64,000 nt of DNA from Lachnospiraceae bacterium 10-1 (GTDB lineage Bacteria; Bacillota; Clostridia; Lachnospirales; Lachnospiraceae). This document shows positions 43,965-52,958 of the stretch, piece by piece; the first letter of the stretch is position 1; each line of letters starts with the position of its first letter. Both the position numbers and the translations under genes were made by a program. The stretch spans positions 709,272-773,271 of the forward strand of contig KE159810.1 of assembly GCA_000403495.2 (NCBI GenBank), in the 5' to 3' direction. The notes beneath the pieces are model-generated. The model searched no databases. It saw only the letters and a program-made list of their open reading frames with translations, and was not told where the DNA came from.

Positions 43965-44699
43965 ATGTACTCAATCGGAGAAATCATTTCAACATATAGA
44001 AAAAAGAAAGGCTTGCTCCAACAGGATCTCGCTGATGAACTGGCAAAGGAAGGCATTACCATTTCCTATAAAGCCATATCCAACTGGGAGAGAAATCTTG
44101 CTGAGCCGAGCGTTACCATATTTTACAAAGTGTGTAGAATCCTTGGTATTACTAACATGTATGAAGCATATTTTGGAGTAAATCCTGCCGATTCTTTCTC
44201 ATCACTAACTGATGAAGGCAGGGAAAAAGCTATGGATTATATCAATCTGCTCCACGCATCCGGAATGTATGAAAAGCAGACTGCTAAGATAATTCCATTC
44301 CGTAGCATTGATATTTTTGAAAATGCCGTATCAGCCGGAACCGGTAACTTCCTTATAGACGGACCGAAAGATACTGTACGCATAGATGAATCTATCCTGC
44401 CGGAAGATACTACTTTCGGTGTACGCATTAGTGGTGACAGTATGGAACCTGAATTCCACGATGGTCAGATTGCATGGGTATTACAACAGGAATCTGTTGC
44501 TAATGGAGAAATCGGCATCTTCGCTCTAAACGGAGAAGCCTATATTAAGAAATTACAAAACGATAAAGACGGAATTTTCCTTATCTCACTTAATGAAAAG
44601 TATGCACCTATCAAGGTTAGTGAAAATGACCGCTTAGACATATTTGGAAAAGTTCTTGGAAAATCTGATGCTTCTGCTATCACAGGACATTGCCGATAA
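43965..44699 (+). CDS. LexA-like repressor: Xre HTH plus S24 peptidase
   Basis: 244 residues. N-terminal Cro/CI helix-turn-helix (LLQQDLADELAKEGITIS). Then the self-cleavage region with Ala-Gly (NAVSAGTGNFL), the nucleophilic Ser in RISGDSMEPEFHDGQ and the general-base Lys in GEAYIKKLQ. Domain order and residues fit phage-CI/LexA-like repressors inactivated by RecA-stimulated autocleavage. Divergent from the Y-family polymerase, so damage would release mutagenic synthesis. Confidence 0.9.
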   Translation: MYSIGEIISTYRKKKGLLQQDLADELAKEGITISYKAISNWERNLAEPSVTIFYKVCRILGITNMYEAYFGVNPADSFSSLTDEGREKAMDYINLLHASGMYEKQTAKIIPFRSIDIFENAVSAGTGNFLIDGPKDTVRIDESILPEDTTFGVRISGDSMEPEFHDGQIAWVLQQESVANGEIGIFALNGEAYIKKLQNDKDGIFLISLNEKYAPIKVSENDRLDIFGKVLGKSDASAITGHCR

Positions 44700-44783
44700 A
44701 ATTGCAAGTCCTTTTTATTGGACACATTATTTTGCATAATTGACAATAAGAAAATATCCATAGAACTGAAAGAAGGGATCTTT

Positions 44784-44984
44784 ATGGCGGTTACCAATAA
44801 TATCAGAGAAATCCGTGAACAACGAGGCATTTACCAGGATGACCTTGCCGCTGCTATCGGATACAGTACCAAAACTGTCGGCAGGATAGAACGTGGGGAC
44901 AGTACCCCATCTGCCGAATTTATGCTGCGGATATCAAAGTACTTTAATATGCTGGTAGAAGATGTATTTCATGTAGCGGATTGA
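44784..44984 (+). CDS. Small Xre-family regulator
   Basis: 66 residues starting MAVTNNIREIREQRGIYQDD; helix-turn-helix AAAIGYSTKTVGRIERGDST. GAAAGAAGGGATCTTT precedes the ATG. Stand-alone Cro/YgzD-like protein, 84 bases downstream of the S24 repressor with a GGACAC half-site between, so probably in the same regulon. Confidence 0.8.
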   Translation: MAVTNNIREIREQRGIYQDDLAAAIGYSTKTVGRIERGDSTPSAEFMLRISKYFNMLVEDVFHVAD

Positions 44985-45046
44985 ACTGGGGAATCAGAGA
45001 TTCCCTGTTCAGGACATGCCTGGCAATAACTGTTATATATAAAACA

Positions 45047-45081
45047 AGGGTGAAAAGCCTGATTTGTAAGCTTCTCACCCT
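45047..45081. terminator. Terminator-like hairpin
   Basis: AGGGTGAAAAGC pairs with GCTTCTCACCCT (one mismatch) after the Xre gene. A smaller hairpin GGGAATC/GATTCCC precedes it at about 44990. Confidence 0.55.
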
Positions 45082-45189
45082 CATTATCATAGAAGAATCT
45101 AATTTACAGAGATTTTCTCATAGTCTCCTGTTCAGAGTCCCTCTATTCCAATCTGTAATATTACAAATTTTACTTATCTGCTTACCCTT

Positions 45190-45355
45190 CTAGAGCGTGT
45201 TTGAAAATTGCTTTCTGACAGATGTGCGTCACAATTTGTGGGAGATTTGAGCCAAATGAAGGGCGCATAGTGGGCTATGTAACCTGAATTTGGCTCAAAT
45301 CTCCCGCGAAGTGGGGCGTGCATCTGGCGGGAATGAATTTTCAAACACGCTCTAG
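45190..45355. mobile_element. MITE-like element
   Basis: 166 bases with perfect 20-base terminal inverted repeats (CTAGAGCGTGTTTGAAAATT). A large inner palindrome (GGGAGATTTGAGCCAAAT against its near complement) fills the middle. No coding capacity. Ends at CTAG on both sides, suggesting a TA or CTAG target. Confidence 0.8.
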
Positions 45356-45448
45356 TATATCATCAATGACGCTCCGCCAGCTTTTGCACTTGCTTTCAAT
45401 GCTCTTTTACAAACAAACTGAAGTCTATCCCAATATGCAGACCTTTGA

Positions 45449-45997
45449 TTATACACGCTTATAAATTATTGGTTCATCATATCCAAAAGTTCTCTTTCCA
45501 TTAACTTCCATGCTTTCTGATACTTCCAGAAAATTGTTGGAAAACTTTTCCCAAAGTTTGAATGTCATTACCGGAGAGAACTGGCTTGTGCTGCCTCCCT
45601 CCCAGATTCCGTCCTTTTCATGATAAAGTGCCGGAGTAAATTTTTCAGATTTTTCTAGTTTAGAGTAATCAACATTCTTCATAGAATCATATGAAAATGT
45701 ATTTTTATCTTCTCCTTTTGGAATTTCATAAGAAGAAAGTAAAATTCCCTGTTCTATTTCCGTGATAAGGAAAAGATGTGGAGATGCATGACGTTTCCCA
45801 TTAATTTCATAATAACTCTCTTCAACAACAAATTTTCCTTTGAAATCTTCAGGAAGGTTATTTATTTTGTCATTACAGATTGTATTTACATGTTCCGCAT
45901 ATGGATATGTTTTCCCCTCTGCCTGCATTTTCTTAAATTGATCCTTATTATCAAAATGTCCTGTCATCATTCCTACAAAATTATCAAGTTTCATCAT
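45449..45997 (-). CDS. Conserved-looking protein of unknown function (weak CpeT/CpcT resemblance)
   Basis: 182 residues, soluble. MTGHFDNKDQFKKMQAEGKT, FLITEIEQGILLSSYEIPKG and the C-terminal GKRTFGYDEPIIYKRV give the alternating pattern of a beta-barrel such as the CpeT/CpcT fold, but this is an impression rather than a firm match. Ribosome site AGGAGGTAAAGTAT. Single gene, host-type codon use. Confidence 0.7.
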   Translation of the reverse strand: MMKLDNFVGMMTGHFDNKDQFKKMQAEGKTYPYAEHVNTICNDKINNLPEDFKGKFVVEESYYEINGKRHASPHLFLITEIEQGILLSSYEIPKGEDKNTFSYDSMKNVDYSKLEKSEKFTPALYHEKDGIWEGGSTSQFSPVMTFKLWEKFSNNFLEVSESMEVNGKRTFGYDEPIIYKRV

Positions 45998-46029
45998 ATA
46001 CTTTACCTCCTGGTATTTGCCTAATCACA

Positions 46030-46842
46030 CTATTCCTCTTTTGCTTTTGCCATACTGGCGATATCTCCCACTCCATTCAATACCATTGTCGGAAGATAAG
46101 CATAAGTTTTGAGTGTATCCTTCGTTGAACATCCAGAGAGAACCAATACAGTAGACATACCACTTTCCATTCCTGAAATCACATCTGTATCCATACGATC
46201 CCCAACCATTACAGCTTCTGCTGAATGACATCCAAGCATATTCAATCCTGTTCTCATCATCAGTGGATTCGGTTTCCCACAGAAATATGCCTGTGTACCT
46301 GTTGCCATTTCAATGGGTGCAATCAATGCACGACAGGCAGGAGCGATTCCGTTCTCGATCGGTCCGGAAACATCCGAGTTTGCTCCAATCAGCTTAGCTC
46401 CCTTCAGAACTAAATTCGTTGCTTTCGTTAAAGTATCCAATGAATAGGAACGTCCCTCTCCCACAACAACATAATCCGGATTTACATCATTCATTGTAAT
46501 GCCAACGTCATAAAGTGCATTTAAGAGACCGGCTTCTCCTATCACAAATGCTGAACAGCCTGCCGCCTGTTCCTTTAAAAAAGCGGCTGTTGCCAATGCG
46601 CTGGTATAAAAATGTTCTTCTGGCACATCAAGTCCCATCCTTGCCAGTTTCTGATTTAATTCCCGTGGTGTATATCCACTATTATTTGTCAAAAATAAAT
46701 ATTCTTTCTTTTCATCATGCAACCACTGGATGAATTCTGGAACACCTGGCAATATCTGATTGCCATGATAAATCACACCATCCATATCACAGATGAATCC
46801 TTTTTTTTCATTAAAATCGATTATGGATTTTCTCATGTTCAT
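46030..46842 (-). CDS. HAD-IIA (NagD-like) sugar or nucleotide phosphatase
   Basis: 270 residues. Motif I ICDMDGVIYHGN with the nucleophilic Asp, motif II LFLTNNSGYTPRE, the NagD cap domain, then motif III Lys in CGKPNPLMM and motif IV VMVGDRMDTDV. Cytoplasmic phosphatase acting on phosphosugars or nucleotides. Close to the AraC regulator and lactose genes, though separately transcribed. Confidence 0.9.
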   Translation of the reverse strand: MNMRKSIIDFNEKKGFICDMDGVIYHGNQILPGVPEFIQWLHDEKKEYLFLTNNSGYTPRELNQKLARMGLDVPEEHFYTSALATAAFLKEQAAGCSAFVIGEAGLLNALYDVGITMNDVNPDYVVVGEGRSYSLDTLTKATNLVLKGAKLIGANSDVSGPIENGIAPACRALIAPIEMATGTQAYFCGKPNPLMMRTGLNMLGCHSAEAVMVGDRMDTDVISGMESGMSTVLVLSGCSTKDTLKTYAYLPTMVLNGVGDIASMAKAKEE

Positions 46843-47003
46843 ATGCGCCCTGCCTTTCTTGTTTCTTTAGAATACACCTTGCTCTTTTCATAATAAAATA
46901 AAGCGCTATTTTCTACAAATATTTTCATATTATATCATCCACACATAAAATCAAATACATAGTACTGTGAAATCGAAGTAAATATTTCTATCAACAGAAC
47001 CTT

Positions 47004-47804
47004 TTATGACAACATCTCTTTCACACAAGTACTCCGATAATCACTCGGTGATATTTTATATCTTTCTTTAAATACTCGGTTAAATGTTCTCTGACTTTCA
47101 AATCCACTATCCAGACAAATGTTTGTAATAGAATCACTCGTATTTTCCAAACGCTGGCATGCATAGTTCAGCCTTGCATCGTTAAGATATTGATTAAAGT
47201 TTCTATGGAATGTTTTGGAAAAGAGTCTGGATAAAACATATTTGCTCACCCCCAGATCTTTTGCCATCTCTTCCAGCGAAAATTTCTTCTTAAAATTTGC
47301 TGATATATAGGAAACTGTCTGGTAAATAAGATCGTTGCTCCCCACATTACTCTTTTCTACCAAATTTAATTTTCCTATGCAGCGTGCCAACACAATTTGA
47401 AGATATGCCTGTGCAACAGTAATATCCGACTGTTCTGTCTCTAAAATCGCATTTATAACCCTATATACCTCCGGTTCAACCTTTTCCGCTTTGATGATCG
47501 GGTATTCAGGAGCCATGGATTGCATGATATCTGCAAATTTGGCAATCGTAAATGGCGATGCAATCAGATAAGTCGCTTTATTTACACCGGGTGTCAGTAC
47601 CTGATAGTGATGAATAACATCTGGAAATACAAAGCCTATATCTCCTTTATCCATATGATATAGTTCCTGTCCGACACCAAGTTCTAATGCTCCACTTGTT
47701 ACACAAACAATCTCCAATGCATTATGAAGATGTGGTTCAATATGTTTTGACTTCCTATTTATTGCTATGATCTCCTCTTTTGTGTCAACATATTTTAACT
47801 GCAT
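47004..47804 (-). CDS. AraC-family regulator with N-terminal cupin
   Basis: About 266 residues from MQLKYVDTKEEIIAINRK (GGGGAGTATTTC before ATG; the frame extends to 47921 but lacks a site and overlaps the divergent small ORF). N-terminal cupin (HIEPHLHNALEIVCVTSGAL) binds a sugar effector; two C-terminal helix-turn-helix units (LEEMAKDLGVSKYVLSRLFS, ITNICLDSGFESQRTFNRVF). Likely regulates sugar genes nearby. Confidence 0.88.
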   Translation of the reverse strand: MQLKYVDTKEEIIAINRKSKHIEPHLHNALEIVCVTSGALELGVGQELYHMDKGDIGFVFPDVIHHYQVLTPGVNKATYLIASPFTIAKFADIMQSMAPEYPIIKAEKVEPEVYRVINAILETEQSDITVAQAYLQIVLARCIGKLNLVEKSNVGSNDLIYQTVSYISANFKKKFSLEEMAKDLGVSKYVLSRLFSKTFHRNFNQYLNDARLNYACQRLENTSDSITNICLDSGFESQRTFNRVFKERYKISPSDYRSTCVKEMLS

Positions 47805-47913
47805 GAAATACTCCCCTTTGCAACATTTGTCTATATCTTCTTTCGATTTGGCAAGCAATCCTTTTACACCTATCTTATAATCAACTTGTAAATAAGGAAA
47901 GGAGGAATTGCAA

Positions 47914-47991
47914 ATGAGCAACCTAAAAAAATATCTGAATGACCTTTTAGTATTCTACACTGAATATTTTGAGCATCCTTACCATGTATAA
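47914..47991 (+). CDS. Orphan 25-residue ORF with strong ribosome site
   Basis: ATG at 47914 follows AAAGGAGGAATTGCAA, and the peptide starts MSNLKKYL and ends HPYHV, rich in Tyr, Phe and Leu. A TATAAT lies at 47876-47881. The second half of the ORF is enclosed by a perfect 12-base stem: CCTTTTAGTATT (47943-47954) and AATACTAAAAGG (47991-48002). A terminator follows at 48032-48066. No larger ORF is fed by this transcript. Could be a leader-type or type-I-toxin-like peptide, or an RNA with a coding part. Confidence 0.55.
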   Translation: MSNLKKYLNDLLVFYTEYFEHPYHV

Positions 47992-48031
47992 ATACTAAAA
48001 GGACTATTTTGTGAAAACTGAATATTTTCTT

Positions 48032-48066
48032 AAGGCCATTTCATAAAAATGAAGTGGTCCTTTTTA
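48032..48066 (+). terminator. Terminator of the small ORF transcript
   Basis: AAGGCCATTTCAT pairs with ATGAAGTGGTCCTT (minor mismatches) and ends in a T-run. Confidence 0.7.
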
Positions 48067-48101
48067 TTTTCAAAATACAGTTCTATCACTTTATATTATA
48101 G

Positions 48102-48140
48102 AAAAAAGCACTGTCTCATCGAACAACGATCAGACAACGC
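48102..48140 (-). terminator. Terminator of the lactose operon
   Basis: On the minus strand AGCGTTGTCTGATC pairs with GATGAGACAGTGCT, followed by six T residues, just after the symporter stop. Confidence 0.75.
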
Positions 48141-48155
48141 TTTCTCTTGTCAATT

Positions 48156-49553
48156 CTAATTTATGTCTGATGCATCTGTTACTTCATCTGCAGCAATTCC
48201 TTTTTCTGCTTTCAGTTTTCTATTTGCATCTTCAACATTCATTCTTGAAAGTGCAAACATAATCAATACATCAAAGATTAACGGAAGCCAAAGATACATG
48301 AACTGCATCATATCAAGTGCAGACTGTGGCTGAGTTGCATTTGTTCCGACATATCCACTGAGCTCAAGCATCCATCCAACAACAGCGGTTCCAATACCTC
48401 CACCGATTTTTACACCAAGAGAAGTACAAGAGTACATCGTTCCATCAATTCTCTTTCCCTGTGTAAGATAAGTGTATTCAGAGCAGGATGCAATAACAGC
48501 ATTCATATCTCCCTGCCATGGTCCCTGACCTAAGGCTGCAAGAGCTGTAAACGCCATCATCAGCGGAACACTACCCATATATCCGGCAACAACAACAAGT
48601 GCTCTACCGATGACTGCTAAGACATAACCTCTTAAGTTCAGTTTATACATGCCTTTCCACTTACCAACTAATGTCGGTGTAAAAATCAGGGCAATGATCA
48701 GTGGAATATTTACTGCCCATGCAAATTGTCCAAACAAATTCTTATTTTTCAGTACCCATGTCATGTAATAAATGCCAGCTCCAATCATGGCACCATATAA
48801 CTGCTGTAAAATATATGTTCCACAAATCATCATGTAATATTTGTTTTTGACAAGAAGCTTGAATGCCTGTACCATTCCATACTTTTCATTATCATTCTTT
48901 ACTTCTCCTTCATTAAGTTCTTCCTCCGGAAGTTCCTTAACAGAAAGTGCTGAAATCGTATTTACGACCAGACCAATGATTGCATAGATAATAGCAACCG
49001 TTCTCCATGCCGCAGCATCTCCACCACATTTATCTACAAATCCAACTGTAATCGCCTGAATCAGAAGACTTGTTGAAAATGCAAAAATAAAACGGTAAGA
49101 TCCCATCTGTACACGCTCTTTGCTGTTCTTTGTAATCAGTGACGTAAGTGCTGAATAAGCAATATTGTTTGCTGTATAAAACACACCATTTAACAGTGTA
49201 TAAGAAATAAAGAACCATGCATATTTAGCCGTTGTTCCCAAACTCACCGGTACTGCAAAGCAGCCGACCAGCGTAATGGCACAACCAATATATCCGTATA
49301 GCATCCAGGGTTTCGCTTTTCCCATTTTACTGTGTGTTTTGTCAATCATTGATCCAAAAAATATATCCGTAAAACCATCAAATAGTTTTGATACGGCAAT
49401 CAGGGTACCCACGACACCTGCAGCAAGTCCTACCGAGTCCGTCAGATAGACCATCATAAAAGATGTCAGGAACGCATAGACTACATTACCTGCAATATCA
49501 CCTGATCCGTATCCAATTTTGTTATACCATTTCAAATACTTTTTTTCTTCCAT
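48156..49553 (-). CDS. GPH-family sugar:cation symporter (probable lactose/galactoside transporter)
   Basis: 465 residues, about 12 hydrophobic segments. Opening WYNKIGYGSGDIAGNVVYAF and the loop IDKTHSKMGKAKPWMLYG are hallmarks of the glycoside-pentoside-hexuronide family (MelB, LacS without IIA domain). Imports the galactoside with a cation. Downstream of lacZ in the same operon; supplies its substrate. Confidence 0.9.
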   Translation of the reverse strand: MEEKKYLKWYNKIGYGSGDIAGNVVYAFLTSFMMVYLTDSVGLAAGVVGTLIAVSKLFDGFTDIFFGSMIDKTHSKMGKAKPWMLYGYIGCAITLVGCFAVPVSLGTTAKYAWFFISYTLLNGVFYTANNIAYSALTSLITKNSKERVQMGSYRFIFAFSTSLLIQAITVGFVDKCGGDAAAWRTVAIIYAIIGLVVNTISALSVKELPEEELNEGEVKNDNEKYGMVQAFKLLVKNKYYMMICGTYILQQLYGAMIGAGIYYMTWVLKNKNLFGQFAWAVNIPLIIALIFTPTLVGKWKGMYKLNLRGYVLAVIGRALVVVAGYMGSVPLMMAFTALAALGQGPWQGDMNAVIASCSEYTYLTQGKRIDGTMYSCTSLGVKIGGGIGTAVVGWMLELSGYVGTNATQPQSALDMMQFMYLWLPLIFDVLIMFALSRMNVEDANRKLKAEKGIAADEVTDASDIN

Positions 49554-49720
49554 CGAATTTCTTTGCTCCTCATCTTCATCGCACTTAGAATCTCAATATG
49601 GCTAACCGTATGATATCTAATTCTGTTTTTTTCTCTGATTTTGTCTGATTGCTCTGTATATCCGGACTTTACATTACAATCAGACTCTCTTTCCTTGTTT
49701 ACGGGTTACATGAAACTTTA

Positions 49721-52700
49721 TTATCCCTTTACATACGGTATCAGTGTAAACTGAAACCGGAATAATACATCATCAAATCGGTACTGCTCCAATACAACTG
49801 GACCACAACTATTAGAACCAATGCCATTTAATGCGTAGTCAACACAGAATACTACACTATCTGATTCTATTAATTCATAATTATGCGTTTTCTTCTCAAG
49901 TTCTTCCTGTGTATAATAAGAAGCATTGAATGAAAATGCCTTTTCTGCGGATGCCACAATTCCATATCGGCTGTTGTTAAGCTCTACATATTCACAATCA
50001 TAATGGCTTCCATTTTCCTGTGGACGGATATAGTCCTCATGTAAATCCCCTACATCTGCCCGGTACAAACCGTGGCTCGCAGCCTGATGTTTATCACAAT
50101 AACTTTCCTGTGGTCCCATTCCAAAGTATCTTACAGCTGAAAGTTTTTTATCCAGGAACATCCTCACACCAAATCTCGGAAGATCCGGGAATTCATCGTC
50201 TTTTGTTACTGCAATATCTGCATCAATCTTTCCAGCAGCTTCTATTTTCCATGTAATCGTCACATCAAGAATCTTCTGTACTGTCTCTGCCACAACGGAA
50301 GCATGGCTTGTAATCTTCACACCATGTTTTCCCTGCACAACCTCTGTCGTATAGGCTCTTGTGTAAGCCTTATCATAGTGGGCTTTCTTCCATTCAGACT
50401 TGATGTACATATCGTTATCTGTTGGAGCTCTCCAAATATTTAATTCCATCGGATGGTTCAAGTATTCCCGCCCTGCGAATTTCATCTCTGTAAAGAGTGC
50501 AGTACGTTTGTCTATGGTATAAGCAAATTCACGCCCCTTGATATGAATCTGTGTATCATTTTCATTTACCTGTAATTCAGAGTCCACTACTGTTTTTGGT
50601 ATCCATTTCTCTGCAAGTTTACATTTTGTATCCTCTTTACTTACCTCAATTTCATCAAATCCAAGAATATGGTCTTCATCCAACAGTGGCAATTCTTTTT
50701 TCAGATGGTAAATAAGTTTTAAATAACATTTCCCATTCTCTGGAACATTGATCTTCAGGTTTGTTTTTCCTTCCCCGTGTGGTGCCACAGAAAACTCCGG
50801 AAGTATGCCTTTGCTGATCACAAGACCATCCTGTGTCAGCTCATAACTAATCTTCACATAATCTTTCAAGTCATCAAAATCCATGTAGTTATGAAGCACC
50901 AGTTCTCCGCTTTCTTTGTTATAGGAAATAACTCTTGCCGGGCGATAAACATTCTTGTATTCGAAAAGTCCTGTATGTACCGTTCTGTCCGGATATACTA
51001 ATCCATCCATACAGAAGTTGCCATCATGAATTTCTTCGCCATGGTCGCCCCCATAAGCATATATAGTCTTTCCATTCTCAGCAGTTCCATGAGCAATCGC
51101 ATGGTCACACCATTCCCAGACAAAGCCGCCGCACATTTTATCATTATCCTGAATCATCTGGAAGTAATCTTCAAAATCTCCAGGTCCGTTTCCCATGCTG
51201 TGACAGTACTCTACCAAAAGGAAGGGTTTGCTTCCATCTTTATCCAGATATTCCTGAATTTCGGAAAGCGCTGGGTACATCCGGCTGTACACATCCAGAT
51301 TGCTGTAATCATATGTTTCATCATAATTACGGTATCTTGCACTCTCATATTGTGTGATACGGTCTGGATCAAAATTCTTTGTCCATTCCAGTGCTTTTTC
51401 AAAGTTGCAGCCATAAGCACTCTCATTTCCCATTGACCACATAACAATACAGAAACGGTTTTTGTCACGTTCCACCATGAGTTTTACGCGATCAACGATT
51501 GCCTCTTCCCATACCGGATCATCTGCAATCTTCTCATTCCATCGTTTGAACCGATTGTAATCAGTGTCTTCTTTTCTGTAGATCATAAATGGACCATGAG
51601 CTTCAATATCTGCTTCATCTATTACCATGAATCCATACTTGTCACACATTTCATAGAAAAATGGTGCGTTCGGATAGTGGCTGGAACGGATCGCATTAAA
51701 ATTATGCTGCTTCATTAACGTAAGATCGGTTGTAATCTGTTCCGGATTGATTGTAAATCCAGTAACCGGATCAGAATCATGTCGATTGACACCACGGAAC
51801 TTAATCTTCTGTCCATTTAAATAAATAACCTGGTCTTTAATCTCTATCTTTCTTAATGCAATGTGATCTACAATTACTTCATTCTCTGTTTCAAGAATCA
51901 GTTTATATAGATATGGATTTTCTGTATTCCAAAGTTCCAGACTTGCGATTTCTAATACAGCTGTTCCTTCTTCAGCAATACTTCCTAGTGCTACAACTGC
52001 TCCGTTTCTATCTTCAATCGAAATTTTTACATTTAACGGAGAGTAGAATTTCATTTCAATTTCTACTTTCGCAAGCATATCCTCAATTCTTGTTTTAATA
52101 TGATAATCACTGATTGCCTGTTTTGGGCGTTTCAAAATGTACACATCCCGGAAAATACCACTCATACGGAATTTGTCCTGATCTTCCAAATAGGAACCAT
52201 CACACCACTTCATTACCAACACTGCCACCGTATTCGTTCCATCCTGAAGTACATCGGTAACATCAAACTCACTGGTCATATGCGAAACCTGGCTGTATCC
52301 TATGTAAGAGCCATTGATCCATACGTAAAAGCAACTGTCTACTCCTTCAAAGTTCAAAAAAGATTTTGGCGCTTTCTCATCTCTACTGTACTCAAAAGTA
52401 TGTACATAGGCTCCACACGGAATGTCCTGTGGCACATATGGTGGATCAAACGGAAATGGATACCGGATGTTTGTATACTGGTGTGTATCATATCCAGCCA
52501 TCTGCCATACACTTGGAACCTGAATCTCATCAAAATTTTCTGTATCATAATTCTTCTCAAAGAAAGAATCCTTAATGTCATAGATGCTGTTAAAATACTG
52601 GAATTTCCAAGTTCCATTCAATAACTGCATACGATCTGACTCTTCTCTGTGTTCCACCAAGTTATCCATTCTTCTGGATGCCGGAATATAATAGGCTCTG

Positions 52701-52759
52701 GCTGGCATTGTGTTTTCGTGCAGTACGCTTAGATTTTCATAATAACGTGGTACGATCAT
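49721..52759 (-). CDS. lacZ: Beta-galactosidase, glycoside hydrolase family 2
   Basis: 1012 residues, the full LacZ length. Domain order: jelly-roll (about 45-210), immunoglobulin-like domain, TIM barrel (about 310-600), second Ig domain, C-terminal beta-sandwich. Acid/base Glu446 in WSMGNESAYG and nucleophile Glu517 in LVEYCHSMGNG. Substrate pocket residues RSSHYPNAP and VNRHDSDP are present. Hydrolyses lactose in the cytoplasm. No signal peptide. First gene of the operon with the GPH symporter; an AraC regulator is divergent upstream. Confidence 0.96.
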   Translation of the reverse strand: MIVPRYYENLSVLHENTMPARAYYIPASRRMDNLVEHREESDRMQLLNGTWKFQYFNSIYDIKDSFFEKNYDTENFDEIQVPSVWQMAGYDTHQYTNIRYPFPFDPPYVPQDIPCGAYVHTFEYSRDEKAPKSFLNFEGVDSCFYVWINGSYIGYSQVSHMTSEFDVTDVLQDGTNTVAVLVMKWCDGSYLEDQDKFRMSGIFRDVYILKRPKQAISDYHIKTRIEDMLAKVEIEMKFYSPLNVKISIEDRNGAVVALGSIAEEGTAVLEIASLELWNTENPYLYKLILETENEVIVDHIALRKIEIKDQVIYLNGQKIKFRGVNRHDSDPVTGFTINPEQITTDLTLMKQHNFNAIRSSHYPNAPFFYEMCDKYGFMVIDEADIEAHGPFMIYRKEDTDYNRFKRWNEKIADDPVWEEAIVDRVKLMVERDKNRFCIVMWSMGNESAYGCNFEKALEWTKNFDPDRITQYESARYRNYDETYDYSNLDVYSRMYPALSEIQEYLDKDGSKPFLLVEYCHSMGNGPGDFEDYFQMIQDNDKMCGGFVWEWCDHAIAHGTAENGKTIYAYGGDHGEEIHDGNFCMDGLVYPDRTVHTGLFEYKNVYRPARVISYNKESGELVLHNYMDFDDLKDYVKISYELTQDGLVISKGILPEFSVAPHGEGKTNLKINVPENGKCYLKLIYHLKKELPLLDEDHILGFDEIEVSKEDTKCKLAEKWIPKTVVDSELQVNENDTQIHIKGREFAYTIDKRTALFTEMKFAGREYLNHPMELNIWRAPTDNDMYIKSEWKKAHYDKAYTRAYTTEVVQGKHGVKITSHASVVAETVQKILDVTITWKIEAAGKIDADIAVTKDDEFPDLPRFGVRMFLDKKLSAVRYFGMGPQESYCDKHQAASHGLYRADVGDLHEDYIRPQENGSHYDCEYVELNNSRYGIVASAEKAFSFNASYYTQEELEKKTHNYELIESDSVVFCVDYALNGIGSNSCGPVVLEQYRFDDVLFRFQFTLIPYVKG

Positions 52760-52898
52760 AAATAGCTCTCCTCCAATACATATACTTTTTTGTTCTTTGT
52801 TTTCCTAAAGCAAACCTTATACTTTACTTTTTGTTTACGTTCCTTAGTTATGCTATATATAGCTTATCCTAATTCGCAAAATATGTCTATGAATTGGA

Positions 52899-52928
52899 TT
52901 AGACAAAATATGCACTAAATGATACAAT
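52899..52928 (+). promoter_or_regulatory. Promoter of the AraC regulator
   Basis: TTAGAC (52899-52904), 18-base spacer, TACAAT (52923-52928), 31 bases before ATG. The remaining 140 bases towards lacZ would hold its promoter and the regulator site; no clear repeat was picked out there. Confidence 0.6.
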
Positions 52929-52958
52929 GATAAAAAGTACGAAAAGAGGTGCTGTCCT

